In this document: positions 47,751 through 57,280 of the stretch, in pieces
Layout: every line of letters begins with the position of its first letter
Numbering within the stretch: the stretch's first letter is position 1
Source: Erythrobacter sp. SD-21
Lineage (GTDB): Bacteria; Pseudomonadota; Alphaproteobacteria; Sphingomonadales; Sphingomonadaceae
Assembly: GCF_000181515.1 (NCBI RefSeq)
Contig: NZ_ABCG01000002.1
Location: 186,001-250,000, forward strand
Direction: 5' to 3'
DNA length: 64,000 nt
The notes under the pieces: model-generated
Databases searched by the model: none
The model's input: the letters and a program-made list of their open reading frames with translations, nothing else
Told to the model about the DNA's origin: nothing
Position numbers and translations under genes: made by a program

Positions 47751-47837
47751 TGGTGCGGTCGAGAAGACTCGAACTTCCACGGCCTTGCGGCCACAACGAC
47801 CTCAACGTTGCGCGTCTACCAGTTCCGCCACGACCGC
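47751..47837 (-). tRNA. tRNA-Leu (GAG)
   Basis: An 87-base cloverleaf with encoded CCA. The acceptor stem is GCGGTCG/CGACCGC, the D-loop region TGGCGGAACTGGTAGACGCG is intact, the anticodon stem CAACG/CGTTG encloses TTGAGGT with anticodon GAG, a class II variable arm (GGCCGCAAGGCC) follows, and the T-arm has GTTCGAGTC. It reads CUC/CUU leucine codons. It stands alone between nfrB and a zinc-ribbon gene. Confidence 0.95.
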
Positions 47838-47953
47838 ACACAGTCTGCATCGGAAGCGAATCTCACGTGTGAGACCACCTGCTCCCGCCGGTAGGAGCGC
47901 GCCACTAGCAGCGGCCCGCAGAACCGGCAAGCACCTATTTCGCGAATTACGAA

Positions 47954-48910
47954 CTAGATGGGGGCCCAGCCGACATCGGCATAGACGGCGCCGCGCGGAA
48001 CATCGGTGCGCGCCTCGTCGATGGTGACGGTTTCGCCTGGCGCAAGCGTGGGCTGCGGGGGCGAGACGATCCAGCTGTAGATCTGATCCTCGCGCTCGTT
48101 CAGCATGACGATCAGCACCGGCGGCAGGCGGCGCGGTTCGCGCGCGGTGTTGGTCACCTCGATCTTGGCGGTGAACATCCAGGTCTTGTTTTCTAGCTCG
48201 CGCCAGCGCTGCTCGTCGGGCGGGAAGGACAAGGTAAGGTCGGGCTGCGCCTCGCCGAAGAGCGGCTTTTCGACCGGCCACCAGTCGGGCGTGCCGTAGC
48301 GCGACATGGCGAAGATCGCGCCCGCCGCCAGCAGGGCGAAGATCGCCGCCGCCCAGGTCCACAGCTTCAGCGTGTTGCGTCGCGGGCCGAAGGGCGGCGA
48401 GCGGTCGAAGCGCGAGACGAGGTCGTCCTCGTACACCGGCTCGTGTGCGGGCGCATCGAAATCGGGTTCGGTTTCCTCGTTGCGCCCCTCGCCGAAGGAC
48501 GGGGGCGGGGTCTCGTCGAAATCGGCGGCCCGCGCGCGGCGGGGAGCCTGTGGCTCGGCCTCCGCCTCGGGCTCCAACGAACGGAGGAAAGAGCGGCGGC
48601 GAGAGGTAGGCGCATCCTCGACAGGTGCAGCCTCGGCTTCGGGTTCAGGATCCGGTTCGCTCGACGCGACCGGCTCGCGCGCTTCGTGTTCCGGAGCAGG
48701 GGGAGGAGGAGGGGGAGGCGGTGTTTCGCGCGCGGCCGGAGCAACGGGAGCAGCGGCCGCATCGTCGCTCGCCGTCACGGCCTCGGCGCTTGCGCCTTCC
48801 TGAAACCAGGAGTGCTTGCACTTCGCGCAGCGCACGGTCCGCCCATCGACGCCGATGGCGTTGTCGGGCACGACATAGCGGGTGCTGCAGGCCGGACAGG
48901 CAATAATCAT
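47954..48910 (-). CDS. Zinc-ribbon membrane protein (MJ0042/DUF3426-like)
   Basis: A 318-residue protein. The N-terminus M-I-I-A-C-P-A-C-x..-C-A-K-C-K-H-S-W is the MJ0042 zinc ribbon. A long acidic, proline-rich disordered region (about 45-180, with eight prolines in a row) follows, then one membrane helix (near 195-215) and a periplasmic C-terminal domain with E-V-T-N-T-A-R-E-P-R-R-L-P and L-A-P-G-E-T. The layout is typical of a conserved sphingomonad protein found next to ftsE; function unknown, perhaps envelope stress or division. It is divergent from ftsE with 159 bases between. Confidence 0.85.
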   Translation of the reverse strand: MIIACPACSTRYVVPDNAIGVDGRTVRCAKCKHSWFQEGASAEAVTASDDAAAAPVAPAARETPPPPPPPPAPEHEAREPVASSEPDPEPEAEAAPVEDAPTSRRRSFLRSLEPEAEAEPQAPRRARAADFDETPPPSFGEGRNEETEPDFDAPAHEPVYEDDLVSRFDRSPPFGPRRNTLKLWTWAAAIFALLAAGAIFAMSRYGTPDWWPVEKPLFGEAQPDLTLSFPPDEQRWRELENKTWMFTAKIEVTNTAREPRRLPPVLIVMLNEREDQIYSWIVSPPQPTLAPGETVTIDEARTDVPRGAVYADVGWAPI

Positions 48911-49069
48911 GGTGAAGAAGGCTCTATAGAGCACGGCGAATCGCGACAAGCCGCGTAGCTGTGCGCGAAAGCCCCAGAACACTTTTTTCCCCAGCGAAGG
49001 CCCGTTATAGGCTCCGAATTGTACAATGGCGGCATTAATCCCCTTCCAGACTGGCCCGGAATTCTTCCG

Positions 49070-49804
49070 ATGAGCGCGCGTGAAAGCGAAATCGTGCAGT
49101 TCGACAACGTCGGTTTGCGCTACGGCACCGAGCGCGAGGTGCTGTCGAATATTTCCTTCACCCTGTTTTCCAGCCGCTTCTATTTCCTCACCGGGGCAAG
49201 CGGCGCGGGCAAGACTTCGCTCCTGAAGCTGCTTTATCTCGCGCAGCGCCCCTCGCGCGGCGGCATCCGCATGTTCGGGCGCGATGTGATCACCCTGCCG
49301 CGGGACAGGCTCCCGGCCTTCCGCCGCCGCATGGGTGTGGTGTTCCAGGACTTCCGCCTCGTCGATCATCTGTCGGCCTTCGACAATGTCGCGCTCCCCT
49401 TGCGCGTTTCCGGCGTGCGCGAGGCGGACTTGCGCGAACCGGTCGCCGATATGCTCGAATGGGTCGGCCTCGCCCACCGCGCCGAGGCGCGCCCCGCCAC
49501 GCTGTCGGGCGGCGAACAGCAGCGTGTAGCCATCGCCCGCGCGGTGATCGGACGGCCCGAAATCCTCATCGCCGACGAACCGACCGGCAATGTCGATCCC
49601 GAAATGGCGGTGAAGCTGCTGCGCCTGTTCGAAGCGCTCAACCGCCTTGGCACGACCGTGGTGGTCGCCACGCATGATGTGCAATTGCTGCGCAAGGTGC
49701 CCGACAGCATGATCATGCGGCTGTCCAAGGGCACGCTGTCGGATCCCACCGGTGCGCTGCGCTATCCCCCGCGCCGCGAGAACGCCGTCGGAGCGCCCAC
49801 GTGA
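49070..49804 (+). CDS. ftsE: Cell division ATP-binding protein FtsE
   Basis: A 244-residue ABC ATPase of the FtsEX complex, which drives peptidoglycan hydrolases during division. Walker A is [10 protein letters not shown], the signature is TLSGGEQQR, and Walker B is [14 protein letters not shown]. The start is ATG at 49070 ([11 protein letters not shown]); the upstream part of the frame is not conserved. It overlaps ftsX by 4 bases and heads an operon ftsE-ftsX-ydcF-like-plsC. Confidence 0.93.
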   Translation: MSARESEIVQFDNVGLRYGTEREVLSNISFTLFSSRFYFLTGASGAGKTSLLKLLYLAQRPSRGGIRMFGRDVITLPRDRLPAFRRRMGVVFQDFRLVDHLSAFDNVALPLRVSGVREADLREPVADMLEWVGLAHRAEARPATLSGGEQQRVAIARAVIGRPEILIADEPTGNVDPEMAVKLLRLFEALNRLGTTVVVATHDVQLLRKVPDSMIMRLSKGTLSDPTGALRYPPRRENAVGAPT

Positions 49805-50733
49805 AGCGCCCTCCCGCCATCGACAAGGCGGTCGAGAGCGGCCTCGCCCCGTTCCGCGGGCGGCGGGCTTCGGGCCTTCTGCCGCAGGCACGCCTTGGCG
49901 GACCGATGCCCTGGGTCATCGCGATCATGGTCGCGCTGACCGTTGTTGCGGCAAGCGGGGCGCTCGCGCTGTCCAACATGGTGTCGACTGCCAGCGGCGA
50001 TGTCGCGGGGCGTGCCACGGTGCAGGTAATCGAACCCGACCCGGCACGCCGCGCCGCGCAGGTCGAACGGATCGAGACCGTGCTGGCCCAGGACCCCGCC
50101 GTCGCCGGTTTCCGCGTCATCCCCGACGCCGACATCGCCGAATTGCTCGAACCATGGCTGGGTACGGATGAGGAGATGGAAGCCGTCCCGCTACCCGCGC
50201 TGATCGACCTCGAATTGCGGGGACGCAGCGACCGGCGGGTCTACGAACGTCTCGAGGCCGCTCTTCAAGAAGTTGCGCCGCAAGCGCGGATCGATGCGCA
50301 GGCCGACTGGCTCGCCCCGGTTCTCTCGGCGCTGTCGGCGCTCAAATGGATGGCGCTCGCGCTCATCGCCATGCTCGGCTTCGTTGCCGCCGCCGCCGTC
50401 TGGCTCGCCGCGCGCAACGCGCTGGGCGGCAATCGCGACACGATCGAGATCGTCCACCTCCTGGGCGGCAGCGACGACCAGATTGCGCGCATCTTCCAGC
50501 GCTCCATCCTGCTCGACGCGATCGCGGGCGGCACACTGGGCCTGATTGCCGGCGGAGCCGCAGTCCTGCTGCTGGGTCGGCAGTTTTCGGCGCTGCAATC
50601 GGGAATGGTTGCAGGAGGGTCACTCTCCACGCTGGATTGGATAGCGATTGCCTTCGTCCCGCTTTTCGCCATCGCAATTGCGGTCTACACGGCACGCATG
50701 ACCGTGCTTTCATCCTTACGGAAAACGCTGTGA
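49801..50733 (+). CDS. ftsX: Cell division membrane protein FtsX
   Basis: A 310-residue permease-like partner of FtsE. A first membrane helix at about 35-57 is followed by a periplasmic loop of about 120 residues (57-175) that contacts hydrolase activators, then three helices in the C-terminal FtsX domain with DTIEIVHLLGGSDDQIARIF. The start is a GTG overlapping the ftsE stop (GTGA), so translation is coupled. The loop's limits and hydrolase partner are not visible here. Confidence 0.9.
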   Translation: MKRPPAIDKAVESGLAPFRGRRASGLLPQARLGGPMPWVIAIMVALTVVAASGALALSNMVSTASGDVAGRATVQVIEPDPARRAAQVERIETVLAQDPAVAGFRVIPDADIAELLEPWLGTDEEMEAVPLPALIDLELRGRSDRRVYERLEAALQEVAPQARIDAQADWLAPVLSALSALKWMALALIAMLGFVAAAAVWLAARNALGGNRDTIEIVHLLGGSDDQIARIFQRSILLDAIAGGTLGLIAGGAAVLLLGRQFSALQSGMVAGGSLSTLDWIAIAFVPLFAIAIAVYTARMTVLSSLRKTL

Positions 50734-51335
50734 TCCTGCGCTTGCTTGCCGCCATTTTCCTCGTTTACGCCTTCGGCTTCCTCGGCTTTGCGATGACCTT
50801 GCCGGCACCCGCTGCCAAGACCGAGACCGATGCCGTGATCGTCCTCACCGGCGGCCCGGGCCGGATCGCGCGTGGCCTCGAAGTCGTGGAGCAGAACATG
50901 GCGAAGGAAATGTTTGTCTCCGGCGTCGATCCCGAAGTGAAGCCGAACGAATTTGCCGAGCAGTTCGAAGTGTCCTCGCGCCTGATGGATTGCTGTGTGA
51001 CGCTGGGTTACCTCGCTGTCGACACGCGCAGCAATGCGGGCGAAGTGGCGCAGTGGATGAAGGAGAAGGAGTTCACCTCCGCCCGCCTCGTCACGACGAA
51101 CTGGCACATGGCGCGCGCCTATTCCGAAGTAGCCGGTACGCTTCCGGCAGGGATCAGCATCGTGAAGGACGCGGTGGTCTCGCACCCCGACCTTGCGACA
51201 CTGTTCCTCGAATACAACAAGCTGCTCGCCTCCGAAGTCTCGCAGGGCCTGCCCGAAGGCGATGCGGAGGAAGAGGCCGGAGCAGACGAAGCCAGCGAAG
51301 GGGAGCCGGACGCGAGCGATGCTCCTGCTTCGTAA
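50730..51335 (+). CDS. YdcF/DUF218-family membrane protein
   Basis: A 201-residue protein with one N-terminal helix and a DUF218 domain: D-A-V-I-V-L-T-G-G-P-G-R-I-A-R-G-L, T-R-S-N-A-G-E-V, and VTTNWHMARAYSEV. Members (YdcF, SanA, ElyC) sit at the envelope; some affect peptidoglycan or vancomycin tolerance, and their reaction is mostly unknown. The start is a GTG overlapping the ftsX stop by GTGA. An acidic tail (EEEAGADEASEGEPDA) ends it. It overlaps plsC by 17 bases, extending the translational chain. Confidence 0.85.
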   Translation: MILRLLAAIFLVYAFGFLGFAMTLPAPAAKTETDAVIVLTGGPGRIARGLEVVEQNMAKEMFVSGVDPEVKPNEFAEQFEVSSRLMDCCVTLGYLAVDTRSNAGEVAQWMKEKEFTSARLVTTNWHMARAYSEVAGTLPAGISIVKDAVVSHPDLATLFLEYNKLLASEVSQGLPEGDAEEEAGADEASEGEPDASDAPAS

Positions 51336-51999
51336 CCTCTTCTTCTACCCTCTTTTCTACCTCGGCAGCTTCCTCGTAACGGCGGCCTCGCTGGCGAGCG
51401 CGCCCTTCTCGCTGGCAGCGTTCCGGCGGCGGGTGCGGAATTGGGGCCAGTGGCAGCGCTGGTGCCTCAAGCACATCATCGGCGCCGAAGTGGTGATCGA
51501 GGGAACACCGGCGGACAAGCCGGTGCTCTACGCCATCAAGCACGAAAGTTTTTTCGAGGCGATCGACGCGCCCAATTTGCTCGAATGCCCTTCGGTCTTC
51601 GCCAAGCAGGAGCTGTTCGCGATTCCCGGCTGGGGCCGCGCAGCGCTTGCCTACGGCCTCATTCCCGTGGCGCGAGACAAGGGCGCGAAGATGCTGATGG
51701 GCATGATCCGAAGCGCGAAGAAAATGGTCGCCGACGGTCGCCCGCTGGTGATCTTTCCCGAGGGCACACGCATACCGCACGGCGAACGCCGGCAGCTTCA
51801 GGCGGGCTTTGCCGGCCTCTACAAGATGCTCGGTCTCGAAGTCGTGCCGGTCGCGGTGAGCAGCGGCGAGGTCTATCACCGCTGGCTGAAAAAGCCGGGC
51901 ACCATCACTTACCGCTTCGGCGAACCGATCCCGCCGGGCCTCCCCCGCGAAGAAATCGAAGCGCGCGTGCTGGACGCGATCAACGCGCTCAACGACTAG
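51319..51999 (+). CDS. plsC: 1-acyl-sn-glycerol-3-phosphate acyltransferase
   Basis: A 226-residue membrane enzyme that acylates lysophosphatidate to phosphatidate in phospholipid synthesis. The catalytic H-x4-E is in K-H-E-S-F-F-E, and the substrate-binding F-P-E-G-T-R is intact. An N-terminal hydrophobic segment (about 5-33) anchors it. The start is ATG 51319, inside the 3' end of the DUF218 gene. Its stop overlaps the convergent hisC by 4 bases. It is the last gene of the ftsEX operon; the E. coli enzyme is not linked to ftsEX. Confidence 0.92.
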   Translation: MLLLRNLFFYPLFYLGSFLVTAASLASAPFSLAAFRRRVRNWGQWQRWCLKHIIGAEVVIEGTPADKPVLYAIKHESFFEAIDAPNLLECPSVFAKQELFAIPGWGRAALAYGLIPVARDKGAKMLMGMIRSAKKMVADGRPLVIFPEGTRIPHGERRQLQAGFAGLYKMLGLEVVPVAVSSGEVYHRWLKKPGTITYRFGEPIPPGLPREEIEARVLDAINALND

Positions 52000-53093
52000 G
52001 CCGCTTCGGCAGCGTTCCTCAGGATTGCCGCGATATCGTCCATCTGATGCGGCGTGCCTATGGTGATGCGCAGCCCATGCGGCAGGCCTTGGCCCGGCAA
52101 GTGGCGCACGGCGTAACCGCCTCCGGCCAACGCAGCGAGCGCGGCCTCGGCGGTGAGCTTGCCTTCGAACAGGACGAGCAAGAAATTCGCCTTGCTCGGC
52201 ACGGCGCGCAAGCCATGGTTACCCAGCCGATCAATCGCGTCCGAGAAGCGCGCAAGCTCCCGGTTGTTTGCCTCCCGCGAGGCGGCAACGAATTGCTGAT
52301 CGCCCAGCCCGGCGATAGCCGCCTTCTGGCCCGAATTGGTAACATTGAACGGCCCACGGATGCGGTTGAGAGCGTCGACGAGATGCGGCGCGCCGGTGGC
52401 CCAGCCGATCCGCTCGCCTGCTAGCCCGTAGATCTTGGAGAAGGTGCGCGTGACCAGCACGTTGTTATGTTCGGCGGCCAACTCCATTCCGCCATCGTCC
52501 TCGCCGGCTTCGAGATATTCGCCATAGGCCTGGTCGACCACCAGCAGCACGTCCTTGGGCAACCCTGCGTGCAATCGTTCGATCTCGGCGCGGGGCAGGA
52601 AAGTACCGGTGGGATTGTTCGGATTTGCTAGGAATACCACGCGTGTCGCGTCGGTCACCGCGCCAAGCAGCTGATCGACATCGGTCGCGTAATCGACATC
52701 GGGCGCTTCGACCGGCGTAGCCCCGCACCGCCGCGCCGCGATCTCGTAGACCACGAAGGAAAACCGCGCGTAGAGCACCTCGTCGCCCGGCCCTGCGAAC
52801 CCTTGCGCAGCAAGGTTGAGCAGTTCGTCCGAACCGGTGCCGCAGACGATCCGCGCCGGATCGATCCCGTGCAACTCCCCGATCCCTGCGCGAAGGGCGT
52901 TGGCATCGGGATCCGGATAGCGCGCGGGCCCGGCGGGCTCTGCCAGCGCCGCAAGCGCCTTCTCGCTACATCCCAGCGGGTTCTCATTTGCCGAGAGCTT
53001 GACCAGCTCGCGCCCGTCCGCCCCCTTGCTCTTGCCGGGAACATAGGCATGGATCTTTTCGATCCAGGGTTTCATCTGCGGTTTGTCTGTCAT
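51996..53093 (-). CDS. hisC: Histidinol-phosphate aminotransferase
   Basis: A 365-residue PLP enzyme of the class I/II aminotransferase fold that makes L-histidinol-phosphate. The PLP lysine is in [10 protein letters not shown], with the substrate-binding arginine in G-L-R-I-T-I-G, and SANENPLG and NPNNPTG are typical of HisC. Close relatives also transaminate aromatic amino acids, so that dual role is possible. The start is ATG 53093; a second in-frame ATG lies 6 codons on. It is divergent from metX. Confidence 0.93.
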   Translation of the reverse strand: MTDKPQMKPWIEKIHAYVPGKSKGADGRELVKLSANENPLGCSEKALAALAEPAGPARYPDPDANALRAGIGELHGIDPARIVCGTGSDELLNLAAQGFAGPGDEVLYARFSFVVYEIAARRCGATPVEAPDVDYATDVDQLLGAVTDATRVVFLANPNNPTGTFLPRAEIERLHAGLPKDVLLVVDQAYGEYLEAGEDDGGMELAAEHNNVLVTRTFSKIYGLAGERIGWATGAPHLVDALNRIRGPFNVTNSGQKAAIAGLGDQQFVAASREANNRELARFSDAIDRLGNHGLRAVPSKANFLLVLFEGKLTAEAALAALAGGGYAVRHLPGQGLPHGLRITIGTPHQMDDIAAILRNAAEAA

Positions 53094-53162
53094 TGCGGCT
53101 TCGGCGCATGAAAGAAAATCCGCCCTTCGACAAGCCGCTTCGCTGCGGTTACAGGCGGTCCC

Positions 53163-54251
53163 ATGGCCGGGGCATCCCAATCGCTGCGTTTGAACGATCC
53201 ACTGCCGCTCGATGGCGGCGGAGAGCTGGTGAACGCGTGCATCGCTTACGAGACCTACGGCGCGCCGAACGAGGACCGATCCAACGCCATCCTCCTGTGC
53301 CACGCGCTCACCGGCGACCAGTATGTCGCGAGCGAGCATCCGGTTACAGGCAAGCCCGGCTGGTGGGAGCGCATGGTCGGCCCCGGCAAGCCGATCGACA
53401 CCAACCGTTACCACGTCATCTGCGCCAACGTCATCGGCAGCTGCATGGGCTCATCCGGACCCGCGAGCGAGGCGAGCGATGGCAAGCCCTATGCGATGCG
53501 CTTTCCGGTCATCACTATTCGCGACATGGTTCGCGCACTGGTCGCGCTGCTCGACGAGCTGGGCATCGACCAGCTTCACGCCGTAGTGGGCGGATCGATG
53601 GGCGGGATGCAGGCGCTGAGCCTCGCCGCCAACTGGCCGGAGCGGGCGGCGCGCGTGCTGGTGATCGCCTCGACCAGCCGCCATTCGGCGCAGAACATCG
53701 CCTTTCACGAACTGGGCCGGCAGGCGGTGATGGCCGATCCGCGGTGGAATGGCGGCGACTATTACCAGGGCGAAGCACCCGACGCCGGCCTCGCGGTGGC
53801 GCGCATGGCGGCGCATATCACCTACCTTTCCGAAGAGGCGCTGACCGAGAAGTTCGGGCGCAACCTTCAGGACCGGGACGCGAAGAGCTTCGGCTTCGAC
53901 GCCGATTTCCAGGTCGAAAGCTATCTGCGCTACCAGGGCAGCGGCTTCACCCGCCGATTCGATGCGAACAGCTATCTCTACATCACTCGCGCGATGGATT
54001 ATTTCGACTTGGCCGAAGAGCATGGCGGCAAGTTGGCCAACGCCTTTGCGGGAACAGCTGCGCGCTTCTGCCTCGTCAGCTTCGACAGCGACTGGCTATA
54101 CCCGACCAGCGAAAGCCGCCACGTCGTCCGGGCGCTCAACGCGGCGGGCGCGGCGGTGAGCTTCGTCGAACTGTCCGCCCCGCACGGGCACGACAGCTTC
54201 CTGCTCGACGTGCCTGCGCTCGACCGCGTGGTGAAGGGGTTCATCGGATGA
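53163..54251 (+). CDS. metX: Homoserine O-acetyltransferase
   Basis: A 362-residue alpha/beta-hydrolase enzyme that acetylates homoserine (or, in some members, succinylates it) for methionine synthesis. The nucleophile is G-G-S-M-G-G, the acidic residue is in FDSDWLYP, and the histidine is in PHGHDSFLL. It overlaps metW (ATGA), a conserved pairing in proteobacteria. In such MetX-MetW pairs the two proteins can act as a complex and the acyl donor may be succinyl-CoA, so the exact donor is not settled. Confidence 0.92.
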   Translation: MAGASQSLRLNDPLPLDGGGELVNACIAYETYGAPNEDRSNAILLCHALTGDQYVASEHPVTGKPGWWERMVGPGKPIDTNRYHVICANVIGSCMGSSGPASEASDGKPYAMRFPVITIRDMVRALVALLDELGIDQLHAVVGGSMGGMQALSLAANWPERAARVLVIASTSRHSAQNIAFHELGRQAVMADPRWNGGDYYQGEAPDAGLAVARMAAHITYLSEEALTEKFGRNLQDRDAKSFGFDADFQVESYLRYQGSGFTRRFDANSYLYITRAMDYFDLAEEHGGKLANAFAGTAARFCLVSFDSDWLYPTSESRHVVRALNAAGAAVSFVELSAPHGHDSFLLDVPALDRVVKGFIG

Positions 54252-54835
54252 ACCTGCGCCCGGACCTTGCGGCGATTGCCGACGCTATTTCAGAGAATGC
54301 GCGCGTGCTCGATATCGGCTGCGGCGATGGCGCGCTGCTCGCCAATCTGCGCCACACGAAACAGGTCGATGCGCGCGGCATGGAGATCGACGGAGCCTGC
54401 GTCGAACGCTGCGTGGCGCAAGGACTTTCGGTGGTGCAGGGCGACGCCAATCGCGACCTTGCCGACTATCCCGAAAAGGGGTTCGACTACACGGTCCTCA
54501 GCCAGACCTTGCAGACCGCCACGCGGCCCGATCGCATGCTCGACCAGCTCCTGCGTGTCGGGCGGCAGGCCTTCGTGTCCTTCCCGAACTTCGCGCATTG
54601 GCGCACCCGTTCGGCGCTCATGCTCGGGGGCCGGATGCCAGTCACGCGCGCCATTCCGGTGAGCTGGTACGAAACGCCCAACATCCACCACGTCACGGTG
54701 AAGGATTTCCGCGAGCTTGCGGATGAGAAGAACGCCAAGGTCGAACGGGAGTGGTTCTTTGCCGACGGAAAGCCGGTCACCAGCGGCACAAACTGGCGTG
54801 CGGAATTTGCAGTCTTCCAGCTCAGCCGCGACTAG
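54248..54835 (+). CDS. metW: Methionine biosynthesis protein MetW
   Basis: A 195-residue SAM-dependent methyltransferase-fold protein (PF07021): L-D-I-G-C-G-D-G binds the cofactor, and E-T-P-N-I-H-H-V-T is the family hallmark. It activates MetX; methyl transfer itself is unproven. The ATG overlaps the metX stop. It ends 4 bases before the convergent DUF4126 gene. Confidence 0.93.
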   Translation: MNLRPDLAAIADAISENARVLDIGCGDGALLANLRHTKQVDARGMEIDGACVERCVAQGLSVVQGDANRDLADYPEKGFDYTVLSQTLQTATRPDRMLDQLLRVGRQAFVSFPNFAHWRTRSALMLGGRMPVTRAIPVSWYETPNIHHVTVKDFRELADEKNAKVEREWFFADGKPVTSGTNWRAEFAVFQLSRD

Positions 54836-54838
54836 GCG

Positions 54839-55444
54839 CTAGGTCGGCGGCGGATCGGCAGGCTTGCGCCGGAAGAGGCTACGAACGATCTTGCGCGCCA
54901 TCCAGATCAGCCAGACCACCAGCACCAGCAGCACCAGCGCGATCCCGCCGGCAAGATAGGGATATTCATAGGCGAGATAGAGCAGCCCGACGGTTGCCAC
55001 GTCCTCGACGGTCGAGACCGCCATATTGCTCACCGGTTCGGGGCTGGCGTTCACGACCCCGCGCACGCCCGCCTTGCCCGCATGCGCCGTCAGCGCCGCC
55101 CCGCCGCCGAGAAGGAAAGCCACCACCTGTGTCGCCGGGTCCGAAGGATCGACGATGGCCAGCGCCAGCAGCGCACCGCCGACCGGCCGCACGAAGGTGT
55201 GAATCGCGTCCCACGCGCTGTCGAGCCACATGACCTTGTCAGCGAAAAATTCGGCAATCGCAGCAATCGCGGCCACGCCCATCACCCAGGGGTTTGCCAG
55301 CGCGTCGAGGCTTTGCAGGTGCTCGGGCAGTGGTATCGCGTCGAGCCGCATGGCGAGACCGGTTGCGAAGATGCTCAAGTACAGCCGCCAGCCCGCAAGC
55401 AGGCTGACGCTTCCGGCGATGCCGATGATTTCCATGATGCCCAT
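54839..55444 (-). CDS. DUF4126 membrane protein
   Basis: A 201-residue protein with four or five hydrophobic segments. S-V-S-L-L-A-G-W-R-L-Y-L-S-I-F-A-T-G at the N-terminus and ALTAHAGKAGVRGVVNASPEP in the middle are the DUF4126 pattern. The basic C-terminus (ARKIVRSLFRRKP) faces the cytosol. Function unknown. The ATG at 55444 is preferred; one three codons on is possible. Confidence 0.8.
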   Translation of the reverse strand: MGIMEIIGIAGSVSLLAGWRLYLSIFATGLAMRLDAIPLPEHLQSLDALANPWVMGVAAIAAIAEFFADKVMWLDSAWDAIHTFVRPVGGALLALAIVDPSDPATQVVAFLLGGGAALTAHAGKAGVRGVVNASPEPVSNMAVSTVEDVATVGLLYLAYEYPYLAGGIALVLLVLVVWLIWMARKIVRSLFRRKPADPPPT

Positions 55445-55568
55445 GGGCCTGACTATGCGCCTCTTTCTCAGGCTCGTCCAACCGCTTGCCAGTTTCGGCA
55501 AAAGCCGATTGCTCGATGGGGCGATCACTGGCTATGAGGTGTGTGAGGCAACTAATACGGAGAGGCAG

Positions 55569-56306
55569 ATGCCGTTTTCTTTCAAACCCCTGCTTGCCGC
55601 CTGCGCCGCGAGCATCGCCTTGGCGGGCTGCAGCCACACCTACAACTCGCACGATGTCAATTGGGTGGGCGAGCGCACGGTCGGCTCCGGCACCTTCGCG
55701 CAGGAGAAACGCGAGGTGGGTGCGGCCGATACGCTCGTGCTCTCCGCGCCGGTGAATGTGGTGTTCACGATGGGCGAGCCCTCTTTGACGGTCGAGGCCG
55801 ATGACAATTTGCTCGATTCCATCGTGGTCGAACAGGACGGCGGCAGGCTGACGATCCAAGCAGAAGGCACCTACACCACCCGCAATCCCTTCAACGTCTA
55901 TCTCTCGCTGCCGTCCCTTGCCCGGATCGAGAGCCCTTCTGCGGGCGATATCGCCATTCAGGGCTGGGCTGCCGAAGGGCTCGATGTCGAAAGCAGCGGC
56001 TCGGGTGACATCACCTTCGAAGGCGCGCTCGGCACGCTTAAAGCGCTCGCCCGCGGTTCGGGAGATATCGACTTCTCGAATTCCGCCATCGGCAGCGTCG
56101 ATGCCGATGCGAACGGATCGGGCGACATTGCCTTAGGTCCGGTGGGAAATCTCGATGCGCGCGTGAGCGGCTCGGGTGACATCATCGTATCCGAGGTCGG
56201 CAATCTCATCGCGTGGAACAACGGTTCGGGAGACATTCTCTATCTCTCGGCCAAGAACGTCGAGATAGTGAACCACACAGGCTCGGGCGAAATCAAGGAG
56301 CGCTAG
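55569..56306 (+). CDS. GIN-domain (DUF2807) lipoprotein
   Basis: A 245-residue predicted lipoprotein (lipobox L-A-G-C after MPFSFKPLLAACAASIA). The mature part is a right-handed beta-helix of the head-GIN family: regular turns repeat S-G-S-G-D-I or similar about every 20 residues (SSGSGDITFEG, RGSGDIDFS, NGSGDIALG, SGSGDIIVS, NGSGDILYL). Such proteins bind surfaces or partners in the envelope; the role is unknown. It faces the convergent DUF5996 gene with 3 bases between. Confidence 0.88.
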   Translation: MPFSFKPLLAACAASIALAGCSHTYNSHDVNWVGERTVGSGTFAQEKREVGAADTLVLSAPVNVVFTMGEPSLTVEADDNLLDSIVVEQDGGRLTIQAEGTYTTRNPFNVYLSLPSLARIESPSAGDIAIQGWAAEGLDVESSGSGDITFEGALGTLKALARGSGDIDFSNSAIGSVDADANGSGDIALGPVGNLDARVSGSGDIIVSEVGNLIAWNNGSGDILYLSAKNVEIVNHTGSGEIKER

Positions 56307-56309
56307 GCC

Positions 56310-57263
56310 TCAACCCTCTCGCAGGGACTCGACATCATACGGATGGCCGAATGCGCCGCGCGGGATTTCGAGTGTCTCGCGCGGCCAGTCGCCAGTGTCG
56401 GCGACAGCGGCGTAAGTGGTTTCGAGAAATGCCGTGAGCATCCCTCCGGGCTCCTCGCAACTGCGGACTTCCTCGTAGGGGAGAACGAATTCACCCAGCT
56501 CTTGATGCCAGTAGGCTGCATCCGGCTTGATCGCGCTATCGCCCAAACCGTCCGGCGTAGGGTAGCCATAGGCATAGAAAGCCGCCTCGTCGACGCCTCC
56601 GCCGCCTAGCCAGAATCCCGCGCTGGCGACTTCATGGCTATAGGCCTCGCGTGTCACCCGATCGGGCAGGTTGGGAAAGCCGCCGGGATGAAGCGGCGCC
56701 TCGCGGCCCGAGAAACGCGTTACGGCAAGGTCGAAACTGCCCCAGAAGAGGTGGCTGGGCGAAGACTTGCCGACGAAGCCGGTGCGGAAGGCCTCGAAGA
56801 CACGGTTCGCATCGGAAAAGGCGCGGTGGATGCGAGCGAGCGTGGCCACGTCCCATTCTCGCTCGCGGTGGTCGCGGGCGAAAGGCACGGCCTCCTCCAC
56901 CTCGTTCGGCGCGCCGTCGATCGAGGTTTCGACCCCGGCGAGCGAGAGGAGCTCGCCTAGCTGCTCGTGGAATTTCGCGACCGTCTGGCCCTCGACCTTG
57001 AAACCATCGGCAAAGCCGGTCGAGGTCTCGACCGCCACCGCGCTCGACAGGCAGTCGAAGGTGATCTCCGCTTCGCCGCCGGGTGTTTCGACCGGATAGC
57101 TGCGAAAGCCGCGTGGCACCACGCGCAGGGCGAGGTGCCAGCTGTGGTTGCACCAGCGAATGCCGCGCGTGGGCAGCTTGCCCACGACTTGGAGATAGGC
57201 GTGGAGGCTTTCGATGACCGGGCGGTCGCCCTCGTAATCGAGTTTGGGCCACCGCTCGGTCAT
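56310..57263 (-). CDS. DUF5996 family protein
   Basis: A 317-residue soluble protein. W-P-K-L-D-Y near the start, L-H-A-Y-L-Q-V-V-G-K, H-S-W-H-L-A-L-R-V, and later F-W-G-S-F-D-L-A, then GGGGVDEAAFYAYGYPTP, are the DUF5996 motifs. It has many conserved aromatic and His/Asp residues, and may be an enzyme, but function is unknown. It follows the thiolase by 17 bases and is probably the third gene of the MaoC-thiolase unit. Confidence 0.82.
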   Translation of the reverse strand: MTERWPKLDYEGDRPVIESLHAYLQVVGKLPTRGIRWCNHSWHLALRVVPRGFRSYPVETPGGEAEITFDCLSSAVAVETSTGFADGFKVEGQTVAKFHEQLGELLSLAGVETSIDGAPNEVEEAVPFARDHREREWDVATLARIHRAFSDANRVFEAFRTGFVGKSSPSHLFWGSFDLAVTRFSGREAPLHPGGFPNLPDRVTREAYSHEVASAGFWLGGGGVDEAAFYAYGYPTPDGLGDSAIKPDAAYWHQELGEFVLPYEEVRSCEEPGGMLTAFLETTYAAVADTGDWPRETLEIPRGAFGHPYDVESLREG

Positions 57264-57280
57264 CGTGTCACCTCGTTTGC

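Noticed and set aside
47795-47825. AACG and GTTCC inside the tRNA-Leu as a leftward EcfG promoter
   Set aside because: Spacing is 14 and the bases belong to the anticodon and D arms of the tRNA.
47556-47894. Rightward 112-codon frame crossing the tRNA
   Set aside because: It reads through tRNA-Leu in the wrong direction, a known source of false proteins.
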